64,000 bases of DNA, from the NCBI GenBank assembly GCA_963706905.1, contig CAVPNY010000009.1:1-64000 (forward strand), in the 5' to 3' direction. A program made the position numbers and the translations under genes. The DNA is from CAVPNY01 sp963706905. GTDB lineage: Bacteria; Chloroflexota; Anaerolineae; Anaerolineales; UBA4823. Positions 17,525-25,322 of the stretch are shown piece by piece (the stretch's first letter is position 1; every line of letters starts with the position of its first letter). The notes under the pieces were generated by a model. It was not told the origin of the DNA. It saw only the letters and a program-made list of their open reading frames with translations, and searched no databases.

Positions 17525-18133
17525 ATGGCCTTCGAACTACCCTCACTACCTTACGCATTTGATGCCTTGGAACCTTACATTGATGCTATGACAATGGAAA
17601 TCCACCATGACAAGCATCATAATGCCTATGTGACTAACCTAAATGCAGCGTTAGAGAAACACCCCGAACTTACTGGTATGTCGCTGGAAGAGCTAGTCAC
17701 AAAAATCGATCGTGTCCCGGAAGACATTCGAACAGCCGTGCGCAACAATGGCGGCGGTCACTTCAATCATTCACTTTTCTGGCAAGTTATGTCACCTAAA
17801 GGCGGGGGAGAACCAACTGGCGATTTGGCCAATGCGATTGCTGCTGGATTCGGAGATTTTGCTTCCTTCAAGACAACCTTCTCTCAAGCTGCAATCAGCC
17901 GCTTTGGCAGTGGTTGGGCCTGGCTTGGAATGAAAGGCGGAGCGCTGACCGTCCTCTCCATGCCTAATCAGGATGCACCCATGATGGAAGGCCTAACCCC
18001 CATCCTAGGGCTTGACGTCTGGGAACATGCTTATTATTTGAAGTATCAGAATCGCAGGCCCGACTATGTCTCCAATTGGTGGAATGTTGTCAATTGGGAT
18101 GAAGTTGCGCGGCGCTACAAAGCGGTAAAGTAA
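17525..18133 (+). CDS. sodA: Superoxide dismutase (Mn/Fe)
   Basis: The 202-aa enzyme dismutates superoxide. The expected metal ligands are His27, the second His of GGHFNHSLFW, and Asp and His of LDVWEHAYYLKY. The Gln in MPNQDAPMM is the outer-sphere residue position typical of Mn-type or cambialistic enzymes, so manganese is favoured. No signal peptide, so it is cytoplasmic. It has its own promoter and is followed by the ferredoxin gene, which has a separate leader. Confidence 0.96.
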   Translation: MAFELPSLPYAFDALEPYIDAMTMEIHHDKHHNAYVTNLNAALEKHPELTGMSLEELVTKIDRVPEDIRTAVRNNGGGHFNHSLFWQVMSPKGGGEPTGDLANAIAAGFGDFASFKTTFSQAAISRFGSGWAWLGMKGGALTVLSMPNQDAPMMEGLTPILGLDVWEHAYYLKYQNRRPDYVSNWWNVVNWDEVARRYKAVK

Positions 18134-18227
18134 TCTAGATAAAGGCGTTCTGTCCTGCTGAGTTGAGGTAAAATTAACTCACGGCAGTTAAGCAAATAAT
18201 CTATCAATCCTCGGGAGGTTCCTAACA

Positions 18228-18638
18228 ATGACCCACATTATTACCAGCTTATGCCTGCGCGATGCTGGGTGTGTAGAAGTATGCCCGGTGGAATGTATTG
18301 TCCCCGGCAAACCAGTGGATCAATGGCCCTGGTACTACATCGACCCAGATACCTGCATCGACTGCGGGGCCTGCATCCCAGAATGTCCGTTCGAAGCCAT
18401 CTTCACAGAAGATGAAGTTCCATCGTCGTATGATGCAAAAGGCGGCGAGCAGGTCAGCATGCCAGCTGGGACGGCCGGTTTCGATGAATCCTACGACGGC
18501 ACAAACCATCACAAAGAAGCCGTCCACCTGGATCACGTCCGTACCTTAAAGGCCGGCGAAGTAGTCGATCTCACGCCGGATATCAAACCCAATTACGATT
18601 ATTTCCAAAAAGGCCCTGGTTACAAAGCGCTGGATTAA
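18228..18638 (+). CDS. Ferredoxin with two cluster-binding motifs
   Basis: Cys at 9, 15, 19 and 23 and at 43, 46, 49 and 53 give two iron-sulfur sites. The second is a standard CxxCxxCxxxCP; the first is spaced CX5CX3CX3C as in seven- or eight-iron ferredoxins of the Thermus/Azotobacter type. The 136-aa length exceeds the usual 80-105 because of a charged C-terminal extension with no motif. A soluble electron carrier. GGGAGG lies just before the ATG, and a strong terminator follows. Confidence 0.92.
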   Translation: MTHIITSLCLRDAGCVEVCPVECIVPGKPVDQWPWYYIDPDTCIDCGACIPECPFEAIFTEDEVPSSYDAKGGEQVSMPAGTAGFDESYDGTNHHKEAVHLDHVRTLKAGEVVDLTPDIKPNYDYFQKGPGYKALD

Positions 18639-18662
18639 TCCAGCACTATTGGGTTATAGAAG

Positions 18663-18693
18663 ATGTCCCGGGAAGCAACTCTTCCCGGGACAT
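18663..18693. terminator. Bidirectional terminator between ferredoxin and 18697-19227
   Basis: A 13-bp perfect stem (18663-18675 with 18681-18693, core GTCCCGGGAAG) and the 5-base loop CAACT. The flanks are AT-rich on both sides (TTTATTAATT on the plus strand). It lies between two convergent genes. Confidence 0.85.
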
Positions 18694-18696
18694 TTA

Positions 18697-19227
18697 TTAA
18701 TTGGAACGCTTAAGACCGGACACCCAGGCCAATCCCCCATAAGCGGCGTAGAGCAGTGCAAGAGCGATTAACAGAAATTTTACCGCCGCGCAGGCAGCAG
18801 CCAGCTGAGGCCAGGGTGATGATACGTTTACCAATAGCATTACAGCCAAACTCACATTCTCGATCCCATCCAACACTCCCGCCAAGCACACACCCCAAGC
18901 CAAAAGCAAGCCGACTCCCGACAATGGCCAGCGGCGCTTACTGAGTATTTCCCCAGCCCACGCGCATGCCAGGCCTATGGTGGTACCATAGGCAACGATA
19001 AAGAGAAAATCCAAGCCAAGACTGAAGGCTGCATGCAACCTACCAGTCTCACCCCATGAATTTAGAATCTCTCTCGCCCTGCTGACACTGCCAGCGAACT
19101 CGTACGAAACAATCCCGTTTGGCGCAACCGAAGTGGTTAAAGGTTCTCCCACCCAGGTCAAGACGACCATGGTGAGCAGAGTCAAAACGAGCGCTATCGG
19201 AAAGATTTGCCGGCGAATTGCTGCCAA
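18697..19227 (-). CDS. Hypothetical membrane protein, four helices
   Basis: Not recognised. The 176 aa hold four hydrophobic segments (about 10-28, 66-90, 104-122, 143-170) with a soluble loop after the first helix. Charge distribution suggests the N-terminus is inside. No conserved catalytic motif. Similar four-helix proteins occur as singletons in many bacteria. Confidence 0.65.
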   Translation of the reverse strand: MAAIRRQIFPIALVLTLLTMVVLTWVGEPLTTSVAPNGIVSYEFAGSVSRAREILNSWGETGRLHAAFSLGLDFLFIVAYGTTIGLACAWAGEILSKRRWPLSGVGLLLAWGVCLAGVLDGIENVSLAVMLLVNVSSPWPQLAAACAAVKFLLIALALLYAAYGGLAWVSGLKRSN

Positions 19228-19557
19228 TCCAGTATCCTCCTGTGCAGAAAGTAAAAACTTTGGTTACAAAGAGACTACCTCTACCTCTTCAAAGCCGGCA
19301 GCAGCAAATGAACCATGACACTGACTTTATTTTATACCTTTTCGCCTGATTCTTCATCCAAAGAGGTCCCGCCTTCAATTAGCGCACTCACCGGGGTAAT
19401 GCTCTAATCCAATCGATCGGCCTGACATGCAACTAATAAAGGGGTAAAATCGTATGCAACCAAGAGATCTAAAGCTGATCTTAAAGTTACCCATTGGCTG
19501 AGAATAGATGGGCTATCTAATGGACCATCTATCTACAAACAGAGGAGGAGTATCAAA
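19228..19557. other. 330-base gene-free stretch upstream of 19558
   Basis: No convincing gene is seen here. The right half holds the promoter of the next gene: CTGACA (19422-19427), 17 bases, TAAAAT (19445-19450). An imperfect dyad, AGATGGGCTATCTAATGGACCATCT, lies at about 19506-19530 in the leader. AGAGGAGGAG precedes the ATG at 19558. The left half is unremarkable. Confidence 0.6.
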
Positions 19558-19941
19558 ATGACCGATCCATCTCAATCCAATAATCAAGTTCCAGGCGAAG
19601 ATATTACGGATGAATTCCGCAACCTGGGCAACAATTTAAAGAATATCATCCAGAATGTCTGGGAGAGTGCAGAGAGAAAGAACCTGCAGCAGGAGATTGT
19701 GGCCGGTATTGACGAACTTGGTAAATCATTGAACCAGACGTTCACCGAGATCAAAGACAGCCCCGCCGGACAGCAATTCAAGGAAGATGCCCGTGATTTC
19801 CACGAACGCGTGCGCAGCGGTGAGGTCGAGACCAAGATGCGCAGTGAACTGTTCACCATCCTGCAACAAGTCAATGCTGAGCTGCAAAAAGTGGTTGCAC
19901 CCAAGCCAGACTCATCTCAAAAGTCCTCTAAAGAGGATTAG
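19558..19941 (+). CDS. Hypothetical coiled-coil protein
   Basis: Not recognised. The 127-aa product is highly charged and predicted helical from residue 18 to 115 (FRNLGNNLKNIIQNVWESAE, then repeated hydrophobic heptads), with polar disordered ends. No membrane or signal segment. It resembles small amphipathic helical proteins seen next to stress or envelope genes in Chloroflexota. It has its own promoter and a strong ribosome-binding site. Confidence 0.65.
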   Translation: MTDPSQSNNQVPGEDITDEFRNLGNNLKNIIQNVWESAERKNLQQEIVAGIDELGKSLNQTFTEIKDSPAGQQFKEDARDFHERVRSGEVETKMRSELFTILQQVNAELQKVVAPKPDSSQKSSKED

Positions 19942-20041
19942 ATTATTCAAGTTGTGTGAATTGGTAAAACCGGCCTACAAACCAAACACCTTCACTCGCT
20001 CTACAACCTAAAAAGCCAGGTAGCAGAAATCCGACTAATAA

Positions 20042-22681
20042 TCATTTAGCTGGCATGGCTGCACGGAAAATTTCATGTCCGATCGACTCAGCCAGTTGCG
20101 GATTATCTTCTTCCAGCAGAACAACCAGAGCCAACGGCGCGCCCTCCCAGGTTGGCAGCGTGCCACCCAGATACCAACTTACCCATTGATCCGGACCATT
20201 CGGCGAGACAGCCAGGCTTTGCCAGATCGGCAGGCTGTCTTCTGCCAGGTCGCCGGCGAGGCGGGCAGCTACCGCAGGTGAGAAAACCGTTTCAGGTGAG
20301 ATAGTTTCATCTGAAAGACGAGACCATCCATTCAAAGGGGATTTGAAGGCCAAGGCAAGCTGTGGAGTTGGACGACTGCCGGTCGAGCTCAATGTGGCGG
20401 CTGCCAAGGCCATTTGCATGGGGCTAACCGCCAGCCCAGATTCTTGCACGGATATATCGAGCTTTTGATAAAGATCTTCCAACTGACCAGTCCCCAACTC
20501 TTTTTCCAATTCGCCAACCACGTCTGAACAGCCAGCCGCAACCGCCCTGCTCCAGGTAAGCTCTCCGATTGGCAGGGCGCAATCCAATTTGAGATTCTCG
20601 ATGGTTAATATCGAATTTTCTGAAGGTGCAGGCAAAACCCCCTGCTCGGTGGCCGCAGCCAGTAAGAACGGTGCGATCGCTGCCCCAGCCTGATATTGTC
20701 CCAAGACAGCCCGATCGAGCAACGGAGTGAGCGGATCGGCGACCAGTTTTTCCCAGGTTTCATCGAGCTGATTGGGATCGAAGGCGGGATGAGATGCCAT
20801 CGCCAACACCTCACCCGTTTCGGCGTTAAGCAATATCGCCGCGCCGCGCCGGTCACCCAACTGAGCATCAACCTGCTCCTGCAAATCCAGATCGAGACTG
20901 AGACGGACATCCACTCCTGCGGGAGGTTGGCCATAGAGGAGATGATTCCACCAGATCGTCCAGACCGGGTTTCCGCGCAAACCGCGTAGATATGGGTCCA
21001 GGATCTCCTCCAGACCCGATTGCCCATATACAGGATGGTTATACCCTACCAGTGGGCTGAGTTGCGGATAGAGGTATTCGCGGGTCAGATCACCCGTTGT
21101 GCCAGAGTTCATTGTCAGGGGAGAATCATCCCGATCAAGCAGGTTACCACGAGGCACAAATCGATCAGAAATCGAGCGGCGGGCGTTGTCGGTTCTTTCT
21201 AATAAGGCAGGGCCTCGATAGTAACCCCACCATCCCAACACGATGGCAATCGCGACCAGCCCGCCCAGCAGAATTGCACCTAAAACAAGATAAGGCCGGG
21301 TCCCAGGAAGATAGACAGGCCGTGATTCGGATTGTTGGCTGATCTTCAACAGAATCAACAGGGACACAAAAGCCGTTAACAGCGAGGAGCCTCCGTAGGA
21401 AACAAAAGGCAGAGTCACACCAGTTAAAGGCAACAAGCGTAGATTTCCGCCGGCTATTAAAATGCTCTGCGCGATCAGGTATGCAACCAGCCCTCCAGCC
21501 AGTAATCGCTGGTAAACATCCGGAGCGCGTAAGGCAACGCGCAGCCCTCTGGTTACAAGGATAGCCAGGAGCAGGACTAACCCGAATGCTCCAAGTAAAC
21601 CGCCTTCTTCAACGATCGCTGCAAAGATAAAATCCGAGTGGGCGACTGGCACCAGGATAGGATTTCCTAATCCAGGTCCTCTGCCTACCAGACCACCGTT
21701 GGCCACTGCCAGCAGAGATTGTACGATCTGATAGGAGCGACCACTGGGGTCAAGCCAGGGATTTAACCAGGAGTCCACCCGCAAGCTCACTACTTCGAAC
21801 AGAACATACCCGGCAGCCCCCGCCAGCCCGATCACCAGTAAACTGACTAACAAGATAAGCCCCCGCCCAGTAGCCAGATAGGTCATTATGGAAAATAAGA
21901 AAATAAAAATGATGACGGTTCCCAAGTCGCGCTGAACCAGCAACAGGAGCAATGTCACCCCAATCATCAACAAGGTTGGAGCAATCAGCGGCAGGAGCGG
22001 GGCCTGAGAGCCCGAGGTGGATGTCTCTCTAGATCGAATCGCCCTGCCAGAGTCACTTTCTCCAGGTGGAAGAACGCTAACCACAAGCTGACGGTCGGCA
22101 AAATACGCCGCCAGGTAGATAATCAAGAGCAGTTTCAGCGGTTCAGAGGGTTGAAAATATACCCCGCAACAGCCTAACCACAAGCGCGGGCTAGAACCTG
22201 TCATCGGATTTGTGCCCAAGACCAGTGTCAGCGCAGTCAGCAGGAGACCCGTGGTGAGCCAGAGATATTTATATCTTCGCAGAAAAGTTAACAAACCAGC
22301 GAAGCGTACACCCAGTATAAAGACAACAATAGAAACGATCATCCAGATCGTTTGCCGTAACCCGAAATCTGGATAGAGCCGCCAGATTGTTAATAGACCC
22401 CACCCGCTCAACAAAGCAACTAACGGCAAGAGGTAAGGATCACTTTTAGGGAGTTGGTGACGCACCTGATAATACGCTACTGCAAAAATGCATAACCAGA
22501 CCAGGAAGCCCAGCCAATGCTGCCAGCGATATGCCTCGTCAAAAGATCGAAAACGGACAATTGGTGAGAGGGTTAAGGCGAGGGAATATAACCCAAGGAA
22601 CAGGCCTGCCAGAAGCAACAAGCGGGCCTGGATACGATCTTTTAGGAGCACAGAAATAAAGGCTTGCACTGATAGTGGCAC
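20042..22681 (-). CDS. SEDS (FtsW/RodA) protein fused to a degenerate transpeptidase domain
   Basis: Residues 1-450 are a SEDS glycan polymerase: ten or so membrane helices, QRDLGT carrying the catalytic Asp (about 252), and PFVSYGGSS (425-433). After a further helix (about 463-483), residues 500-879 match class B PBPs (DRFVPRGNLLDRD, RGAAILLNAETGEVLAMASHP). The active-site box is YQAGAAIAP, so the nucleophile Ser and the Lys of SxxK are both Ala (667 and 670). SxN reads GCS, and no KTG is present. The fusion pairs what are two genes (rodA-pbpA) in Actinobacteria. Peptidoglycan polymerisation with a non-catalytic PBP-like partner is inferred. Confidence 0.9.
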   Translation of the reverse strand: MPLSVQAFISVLLKDRIQARLLLLAGLFLGLYSLALTLSPIVRFRSFDEAYRWQHWLGFLVWLCIFAVAYYQVRHQLPKSDPYLLPLVALLSGWGLLTIWRLYPDFGLRQTIWMIVSIVVFILGVRFAGLLTFLRRYKYLWLTTGLLLTALTLVLGTNPMTGSSPRLWLGCCGVYFQPSEPLKLLLIIYLAAYFADRQLVVSVLPPGESDSGRAIRSRETSTSGSQAPLLPLIAPTLLMIGVTLLLLLVQRDLGTVIIFIFLFSIMTYLATGRGLILLVSLLVIGLAGAAGYVLFEVVSLRVDSWLNPWLDPSGRSYQIVQSLLAVANGGLVGRGPGLGNPILVPVAHSDFIFAAIVEEGGLLGAFGLVLLLAILVTRGLRVALRAPDVYQRLLAGGLVAYLIAQSILIAGGNLRLLPLTGVTLPFVSYGGSSLLTAFVSLLILLKISQQSESRPVYLPGTRPYLVLGAILLGGLVAIAIVLGWWGYYRGPALLERTDNARRSISDRFVPRGNLLDRDDSPLTMNSGTTGDLTREYLYPQLSPLVGYNHPVYGQSGLEEILDPYLRGLRGNPVWTIWWNHLLYGQPPAGVDVRLSLDLDLQEQVDAQLGDRRGAAILLNAETGEVLAMASHPAFDPNQLDETWEKLVADPLTPLLDRAVLGQYQAGAAIAPFLLAAATEQGVLPAPSENSILTIENLKLDCALPIGELTWSRAVAAGCSDVVGELEKELGTGQLEDLYQKLDISVQESGLAVSPMQMALAAATLSSTGSRPTPQLALAFKSPLNGWSRLSDETISPETVFSPAVAARLAGDLAEDSLPIWQSLAVSPNGPDQWVSWYLGGTLPTWEGAPLALVVLLEEDNPQLAESIGHEIFRAAMPAK

Positions 22682-22710
22682 CCGTCAAGTAGCCCCCAGG
22701 GTGATTTCCT

Positions 22711-23571
22711 CTACTCCTTCAAATATTTTTCAACGAGCAGTCCCAAACGCTGGCGAGTTTCGGGCGGAATGACTGCTCGATTTGTGATCAATGCATTCGC
22801 CAAGGCGTTTGGACACGGACAAGCACGTCTTGATTGGATGTTTTTGGCCAGATTACGCACAGCCTGTTGAGCAATGGCGGTGTTGCGTTGCAAGATTTCG
22901 ACAACGATCTCCACCGTCACTGGCTGCTCACTGATATGCCAGACATCATAATCGGTCACATGGGCCATGACCGCGTAGCACATTTCCGCTTCACGAGCAA
23001 GAAATGCCTCTGGGGAGGTCGTCATGCCGATAACCGCCATCCCCCAGGCGCGAAAAGTGTTCGATTCAGCCTTAGTCGAAAATCGCGGACCTTCGATAGT
23101 GATCATCGCTCCACCCCAATTGACCTTCGCCCCGGTTTCCTGAATTGCCTGGTAGAGCTGGTTAGATAGATCAGGACAAAACGGATCAGCGACATTGATG
23201 TGAACTACCATGCCATCGCCAAAAAACGAACGTTCACGATCCCTGGTAAGATCAAAGAGCTGATCTGGGACCACCAAATCGCCAGGAGCAAAATCCTCCC
23301 GAAGCGAACCACATGCACTGATACTGACTATTTGATCAACACCAAGTGATTTCAGAGCAAAGATATTGGCGCGGTAGTTAATCTCCGAGGGTGAGATATG
23401 ATGCCCGATGCCGTGCCGGGCAAGAAAACAGACCTCCTGACCCTCCAAATAGCCGTTTAAAACAGGCGCGCTGGGCACCCCAAACGGGGTATCCACATTG
23501 ACTTCCCGGACATCTTCACACCCAGGCATATTATAGAGGCCTGACCCACCAATGACTCCAAGCTTACCCAC
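22711..23571 (-). CDS. mtnP: S-methyl-5'-thioadenosine phosphorylase
   Basis: Cleaves methylthioadenosine with phosphate to adenine and methylthioribose-1-phosphate, the substrate of MtnA. VIGGSGLY opens the protein, ARHGIGHHISPSEINYRAN binds phosphate and ribose, and SISACGSLRE and EGPRFSTKAESN are family motifs. The 286-aa length is normal. It overlaps fhaB by 8 bases and is 29 bases ahead of the SEDS-PBP gene, so it is embedded in the cell-wall operon. The related purine nucleoside phosphorylase activity is possible, but the TTSPEAFLAREAEMCYA region favours MTA. Confidence 0.93.
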   Translation of the reverse strand: MGKLGVIGGSGLYNMPGCEDVREVNVDTPFGVPSAPVLNGYLEGQEVCFLARHGIGHHISPSEINYRANIFALKSLGVDQIVSISACGSLREDFAPGDLVVPDQLFDLTRDRERSFFGDGMVVHINVADPFCPDLSNQLYQAIQETGAKVNWGGAMITIEGPRFSTKAESNTFRAWGMAVIGMTTSPEAFLAREAEMCYAVMAHVTDYDVWHISEQPVTVEIVVEILQRNTAIAQQAVRNLAKNIQSRRACPCPNALANALITNRAVIPPETRQRLGLLVEKYLKE

Positions 23572-24004
23572 TTAAATTCTCCTTTCCAAGGTCAACCTTA
23601 AGCTTTACCTGTCCAATTTGGAGTTCGTCGCCTGTCGCCAGAACAGTTGCGGTATTTACATTCTCCTGATTGAGATAGGTCCCGTTGGTTGACCCTAAAT
23701 CTTCTACCCACCACTGGCTGTGGTGGAATTCAAGCTTTGCATGCTGGGCAGACACGGTCATGTCATCCAACTGGCAATCGCAAGCAGGATCGCGACCAAT
23801 GAGAATTTCTGCCACTGCAAATCGCTGAGTAGTCCATCCATCTGGCAACTCCAAACCCAGTTCAATGATGGGGATTTCCTCAGCGGTTATGTTTTCCGAC
23901 TGGCGCTTTAATTCACGCCACATGGTGTACACCGCCCAAAACAGGAAGGCATACAGAGCCACGATCAGCGCCAACCGCAACACTAAAAAAATATTTCCAC
24001 TCAA
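23564..24004 (-). CDS. FHA-domain membrane protein, FhaB-like
   Basis: A 146-aa protein with one N-terminal membrane helix (about 7-27), a linker and a complete FHA domain (ILIGRDPACDCQLDD, VSAQHAKLEFH, LGSTNGTYLN). FHA domains bind phosphothreonine. The layout matches actinobacterial FhaB/FipA, which sits beside rodA-pbpA and is phosphorylated by PknA/B. No Ser/Thr kinase gene is in the window. It is the second gene after fhaA. Confidence 0.88.
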   Translation of the reverse strand: MSGNIFLVLRLALIVALYAFLFWAVYTMWRELKRQSENITAEEIPIIELGLELPDGWTTQRFAVAEILIGRDPACDCQLDDMTVSAQHAKLEFHHSQWWVEDLGSTNGTYLNQENVNTATVLATGDELQIGQVKLKVDLGKENLSG

Positions 24005-24013
24005 TGGATATAC

Positions 24014-24790
24014 TCACTTGGGAAACGGCGTAATCGGCTCAGTCGCGCCGGGCGGAGGGGGCATTGTCTCCGATGTATCCTGCCCATAGATCAACTCCAC
24101 TCCAGCAAGCGAGATCACATCTCCTGAGAAAAGAGCACATTGCTGCAATTTAACCCCATTCACAAACGTCCCACCCGCAGAATCAAGATCGAAGATCACA
24201 TAGAGACCCTGAACCGCTCGCAATTGGGCGTGCAATCGAGAAACTCGCCGGTCCTCGACCACAATATGATTATCTACCCTGCGCCCGATATTGATTACCG
24301 GTTGAGATAACGCAAATATATTTTTGCCGTCAAGAATCAGATAGGCGTGGGAGGGAATAGGTGTATCCATTGTACCAGTCAGCGCCAGGGTATTTGTCTC
24401 CTCTATCTCCTGGGGAGCAATCCAGGCACGCACATTTATCTGCTGGTATGGCAAATCCGGATCGGCGTTGATTTTAATGATGGGAGGGGCAATAAAATAA
24501 AGTCCTTCACTCAGACCCGCGCGCCAGATTGTATTCGCAAGCTCATCCAGGAGATCCTGATTCTCGCGCAGCGTTTGTGCTAATGCTGGGTGAACATCCA
24601 GGCTATAGAGATTGGGCGCCATCCGTCTCCCACTACTATCCAAATGAATGCCGGATTGCATTGCCAGGATTAGATTATCTGAAAAGCCACCTGGCCTTTG
24701 CTGGGACGGCAACAAGCGCTCAGCCCCGCCTTCGATTAAGGATTGTAGACGGGACTCTAGCTGGTCTAATGTCAACTTTAAAATACCCAT
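24014..24790 (-). CDS. FHA-domain protein with FhaA-type N-terminus
   Basis: Residues 1-120 resemble the FhaA N-terminal domain (DUF3662-type): LDQLESRLQSLIEGG, DSSGRRMAPNLYSLDVHP. A C-terminal FHA domain follows (INIGRRVDNHIVVEDRRVSR, LDSAGGTFVNG). The start is set at ATG 24790 because the conserved MGILKLTLDQLE begins there and a TATAAT ends only 13 bases upstream. The longer frame to 24832 would include the promoter. In mycobacteria FhaA binds phosphorylated MviN and regulates peptidoglycan synthesis; a like role here is inferred from synteny. Confidence 0.88.
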   Translation of the reverse strand: MGILKLTLDQLESRLQSLIEGGAERLLPSQQRPGGFSDNLILAMQSGIHLDSSGRRMAPNLYSLDVHPALAQTLRENQDLLDELANTIWRAGLSEGLYFIAPPIIKINADPDLPYQQINVRAWIAPQEIEETNTLALTGTMDTPIPSHAYLILDGKNIFALSQPVINIGRRVDNHIVVEDRRVSRLHAQLRAVQGLYVIFDLDSAGGTFVNGVKLQQCALFSGDVISLAGVELIYGQDTSETMPPPPGATEPITPFPK

Positions 24791-24803
24791 GGTTTTCGGG
24801 ATT

Positions 24804-24832
24804 ATTATAGGGGAGAGACGGTGATCCGGCAA
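24804..24832 (-). promoter_or_regulatory. Promoter of the fhaA-fhaB-mtnP-SEDS operon, near-leaderless
   Basis: On the minus strand TTGCCG (24832-24827), 17 bases, TATAAT (24809-24804). The ATG at 24790 comes only 13 bases after the -10, so the transcript should have a leader of about 6 bases. No Shine-Dalgarno sequence can fit. Confidence 0.65.
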
Positions 24833-24878
24833 GCCTTGAAAAAATCAGCCAAATCCAAATGGTATACTGGAGAATGCT

Positions 24879-25289
24879 ATGGAAACACCAGCTGGTTTTC
24901 AGGAAATCCCGCATATGGCTGATTGGGAACTGTATGTGTGGGCTGCTGATATGAATACGCTGCTCGAACAGGCAGCGCGAGGGATGTACTCTTTAATGGC
25001 AGCCCGGCTTCAATCCAGCCCGCGACAAAGGCGAGGTTTTGAGATCCAGTATCTGGACTATGAGAGTCTGCTGGTATCCTTTCTGGCTGAACTGCTTCTA
25101 CTTAGTGAGCTTGAAAATCTTGGATTTGATACCTTCGATTTACAGATCGAGAGTGAACGGTTAATCGCAGATCTTTCTGGCGCGCCAATAGAATCAATCG
25201 CTAAAGAGATCAAAGCGGTCACTTATCACAACCTGGCGATTCGGAACACCGCATCCGGTCTAGAGACCAATATCGTCTTCGATGTCTGA
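24879..25289 (+). CDS. Archease
   Basis: A 136-aa protein with the archease pattern: FQEIPHMADWELYVWA near the start, LEQAARGMYSLM, YLDYESLLVSFLAELLLLSE in the middle, IKAVTYHNLAI before the C-terminus and a final Asp in IVFDV. Archease speeds guanylylation and turnover of the RNA ligase RtcB, whose gene starts 33 bases downstream, so they form an operon. GGAG precedes the ATG. Divergent from fhaA. Confidence 0.9.
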   Translation: METPAGFQEIPHMADWELYVWAADMNTLLEQAARGMYSLMAARLQSSPRQRRGFEIQYLDYESLLVSFLAELLLLSELENLGFDTFDLQIESERLIADLSGAPIESIAKEIKAVTYHNLAIRNTASGLETNIVFDV

Positions 25290-25322
25290 ACGATCACTGG
25301 TGAGGATTGAGGAGATGTAAAC

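Noticed and set aside
19133..19318. 61-codon plus-strand frame opposite the four-helix membrane gene
   Set aside because: Low-complexity Ser/Lys translation, no ribosome-binding site, and largely antisense to the start of 18697-19227.
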